Positions 42,601 through 43,503 of a stretch of DNA of 43,503 nt are shown piece by piece. A model generated the notes under the pieces. The model was not told the origin of the DNA and did no database searches. It saw only the letters and a program-made list of their open reading frames with translations. The DNA comes from Planctomycetota bacterium. GTDB lineage: Bacteria > Planctomycetota > Phycisphaerae > WQYP01. Position numbers and translations under genes: made by a program. The DNA lies in contig JAKBMM010000022.1 of the NCBI GenBank assembly GCA_021831565.1, positions 1 through 43,503 on the forward strand. The letters run 5' to 3'. How positions within the stretch are numbered: position 1 is the stretch's first letter; the number at the start of each line of letters is the position of its first letter.

Positions 42601-43271
42601 AATTCTCCGCCGACGCTCTGAAGAACACCATTTCCGTGGGCCAGGTGCGCGGCGTGATCGCCGGCGGCACGCTGACCGGATACGTCCATATCCATGCCGC
42701 CAATAAAACAAACTATCACGCCGCGTTCCTGCTCAACCAGGCGCAACTCGCCGGGCTTCTTGCCGCGACACCCATCTCTGCGGCCGCCGCCACGACCGGG
42801 AGGAATGGCGACACCGGCATAGTGGACGCGAATTTGACTCTCCGTGGCCGTCTGGACAAGCCGCAAAGCCGTACCGGAAATGGTAAACTGGTGGTGCGCA
42901 AGGCCAATATCTACAACGTGCCTTTGGCCATGGGGCTTCTGCAGATCGCCACGCTGCGGCTCCCCATCAGTCTTGCGTTCAAACACGCGCAAATTCTCTA
43001 TCGGATTCACAACCATACGGTGCACTTCACCAACATTCGCTTGGAAAGCGGCGGCGTCAATGTTGTTGGCCGGGGAACCATGAACCTGACCAATCGTCGG
43101 CTGAATTTGCACCTTGTCACCGAGTCGCCGCAGGGGACGCGATTGCCGATCATCGGCCTTTTTTTTGGCCTGGCGCGCTCGCAGTTGCTCCAGTTGCGCG
43201 TAGGTGGCACGATTGAAAAGCCTAACATCCATGTGTTACCGTTGCACTTTTTAACCTGGCCGTTTGAGTAA
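39699..43271 (+). CDS. AsmA-like/TamB-related envelope protein
   Basis: The protein has 1190 residues. ATG 39699 follows ACAGG at about 9 nt; an internal ATG at 39780 is an alternative. One N-terminal transmembrane helix (about 37-55, SILALIVLTGMVGGAWYL) anchors it. Next comes the AsmA-type start, with VTVKTGHLSLAGTLSLAGVRL and FAADRVEMQFNWLSLFTGRL. The long middle is a repetitive beta-rich series (for example VRARYALFPYPMHDIRGVIRFSR and VQARYVGFPYPLRHVHGELYFTR, here clipped by strand, which are clearly internal repeats at about 431 and 547). It ends in an AsmA C-terminal unit: VNVVGRGTMNLTNRRLNLHL and VGGTIEKPNIHVLPLHFL. Proteins of this superfamily form long grooves that carry phospholipids between membranes; that role here is inferred. 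Confidence 0.82.
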   Translation: MAHYPRANPAKWWKTRSIGSVRRSPHAMFVSRFRRWTSILALIVLTGMVGGAWYLTNPNRISAMAGIVLSHVLGGRVTVKTGHLSLAGTLSLAGVRLITRGDEPVLFAADRVEMQFNWLSLFTGRLLATRISALRPTLNLIENRKTGRWNYQSLLQSHPLSSGAAVSTVTTLRPRLPTIVLRDARVRWGRIMHGVYRRTGQSVINARLGPFKNSHSTYVIEMEQRSVGGTPGITLKGRWNLLAHRFTARIHRLNLTPTFRRTLPLVIQRWWNRFALRGSLRHIIFRVSPKMGAGVSAQLRRVSMRLELNSKRFGTMRIPVRGMSGSVVLAGSGLTVKALRGRIMNYSFRVPSAAFTDFDDGLGSPAFHLTIELPHWRVSRRYPRIVSTRAFRAARGIIYQLRPSGLMDVRVQVNRALGSATPRVRGQILCRRVRARYALFPYPMHDIRGVIRFSRHEIDFVHLHGLAETFPVALDGEVAINGNNGPVDLRISSNRAYFDRRLEACLPRAIQPIWRRLNPVGWGRFVCHVRRAAGVTGIPKITLHIFPTDVQARYVGFPYPLRHVHGELYFTRRQTRIIRLTAPTPAGGAITFTGAVDYSPGDLRDLQPHIRVVAQNIPMTRTLRQSLPRQYARWIRSLHARGNVGLNAMITRGPGGRPSVRGLLTIHGGRLQPSALPWPMRDVSMRALLAPDHLQILQLTGRTGADGKGTFTAKADIHQLRKSRRNGIQVQATGQWQKVAVTPVPPLALPPAWRAEWLRFKPSGPLDGALSIAMTLHPGTPVGINMKAFHLVLQPENMRASPAFLPGPLTNILGTLTIDPRLWRVKQLNALAGAIHLQVAGSYVPATQSVNDFSLSASADQVDKKWLSALPPPAKNFLLPLALQGTWTLKINKLSRTMRAGMAHWSFTSALVLRHPRTAGALPAQANNISLTMACDWTTGQSMPNLLGHFWVQKLLLAGKMIDSLKGKFSADALKNTISVGQVRGVIAGGTLTGYVHIHAANKTNYHAAFLLNQAQLAGLLAATPISAAAATTGRNGDTGIVDANLTLRGRLDKPQSRTGNGKLVVRKANIYNVPLAMGLLQIATLRLPISLAFKHAQILYRIHNHTVHFTNIRLESGGVNVVGRGTMNLTNRRLNLHLVTESPQGTRLPIIGLFFGLARSQLLQLRVGGTIEKPNIHVLPLHFLTWPFE

Positions 43272-43324
43272 GCGCTCGGTGGGGGAGGACTTCCCTGCCG
43301 CCATTTTCCTCATGCACACTCGGG

Positions 43325-43356
43325 CCGGGCGCCTGCCTGTCGGCAGGCCTGGCCCA
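43325..43356 (+). terminator. Terminator-like hairpin after the AsmA-like gene
   Basis: GCCTGCC-TGTC-GGCAGGC (43331-43348) is a perfect 7-bp stem, extended outward by GGCC-type pairs. A five-T run follows about 15 nt later. It is the most conventional terminator candidate in the window. Confidence 0.5.
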
Positions 43357-43390
43357 ACCACTTTTTGGTCCCCCGTTCGCGGGCCTGTGA

Positions 43391-43434
43391 CAGTTTCTGT
43401 CCGGGGTCGGCGATTGGTAGAATGGGAGAAACTG
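43391..43434 (+). promoter_or_regulatory. 8-bp inverted repeat around a -10-like box before the last gene
   Basis: CAGTTTCT (43391-43398) and AGAAACTG (43427-43434) are perfect inverted repeats. TAGAAT (43418-43423) between them resembles a -10 element. This looks like a promoter with an operator, but the -35 is unclear. Confidence 0.35.
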
Positions 43435-43486
43435 ATCCACAGGAAGTGGTTCGGAAGTTATGGCTTCTGTTCAAGGAGGAACCATC

Positions 43487-43503
43487 ATGCCCGCGACAAC
43501 CAC
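43487..43503 (+). CDS. Start of an unidentified gene, cut by the window edge
   Basis: ATG 43487 follows a strong AAGGAGG (43473-43479) at 7 nt. Only the first five codons (Met-Pro-Ala-Thr-Thr) are in view, so nothing can be said about its product. Confidence 0.6.

Noticed and set aside
1-43503. CRISPR arrays, prophage genes or complete insertion sequences
   Set aside because: No regularly spaced repeats, structural phage genes, integrase or transposase were found. The only mobile signal is the small MITE-like element.

Overview
The window looks like chromosome of a GC-rich, Gram-negative-type bacterium, most likely a planctomycete (Phycisphaerae-like) or another member of the PVC group. The clues are a pseudopilin with the H-X9-DG C-terminal motif typical of planctomycetes and relatives, a Tat-exported GH71/GH99-like protein, a DUF4838 protein and a ThuA-like protein, a long AsmA-like envelope protein and a protein ending like an outer-membrane barrel. 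This taxonomic call is inference; there is no rRNA or other strong marker here. I see no CRISPR array, no phage genes and no complete insertion sequence.

Layout. 1-4558 (+): the 3' end of one GH71/99-like gene, a complete tandem paralogue of it, and a secreted fusion of autotransporter-like beta repeats with a beta-propeller. 4549-8296 (-): ileS followed by an endonuclease V gene. 8550-8957 (+): a bifunctional-nuclease (DUF151) protein. 9009-10442 (-): an unusual H-X9-DG pseudopilin. 11004-15329 (+): a tightly coupled three-gene operon encoding a fused 2-oxoacid dehydrogenase E1, a lipoyl E2 acyltransferase with a C-terminal four-cysteine knuckle, and a fusion of an acyl-carrier-like domain with a holo-ACP synthase. 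15696-17249 (+): trpE. 17415-19945 (+): a putative outer-membrane protein and a FucP-type sugar transporter. 20000-21814 (-): a DUF4838 protein. 22040-23872 (+): glmS. 23903-24571 (-): a ThuA-like protein. 24777-26407 (+): a small membrane protein and leuB. 26385-31224 (-): a high-affinity potassium ATPase operon with kdpF and a further 31-residue membrane peptide, both missed by length cut-offs. 31553-31625 (+): tRNA-Ala(TGC), followed by a structured non-coding stretch. 31835-36792 (+): an overlapping operon of peroxiredoxin, DsbA-like protein, der, ispD and polX. 36793-37148: an intergenic region with a 161-bp MITE-like element. 37149-43271 (+): tilS, a GT39-like membrane glycosyltransferase and an AsmA-like protein. 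From 43487 a new gene begins and runs out of the window.

The best candidate for an undescribed system is 11004-15329. The three genes overlap or nearly overlap. Together they encode everything needed to decarboxylate a 2-oxoacid onto a lipoyl arm (E1, E2), plus a carrier-like domain fused to its own phosphopantetheinyl transferase. The economical reading is a 2-oxoacid dehydrogenase-like machine that delivers its acyl group to a dedicated carrier protein instead of, or as well as, to CoA. No E3 (dihydrolipoamide dehydrogenase) lies in the window.

Other notable structure: a family of related hairpins placed directly after three stop codons (GH71/99-like, bfn, glmS); two pairs of 11-bp-phased TTGAT repeats upstream of the kdp genes; a MITE-like element with 18-bp terminal inverted repeats and TTA duplications that splits a REP-like palindrome, of which another copy lies after trpE; an IleRS whose C-terminal zinc-knuckle cysteines are mostly replaced; and a recent partial tandem duplication at the left edge.
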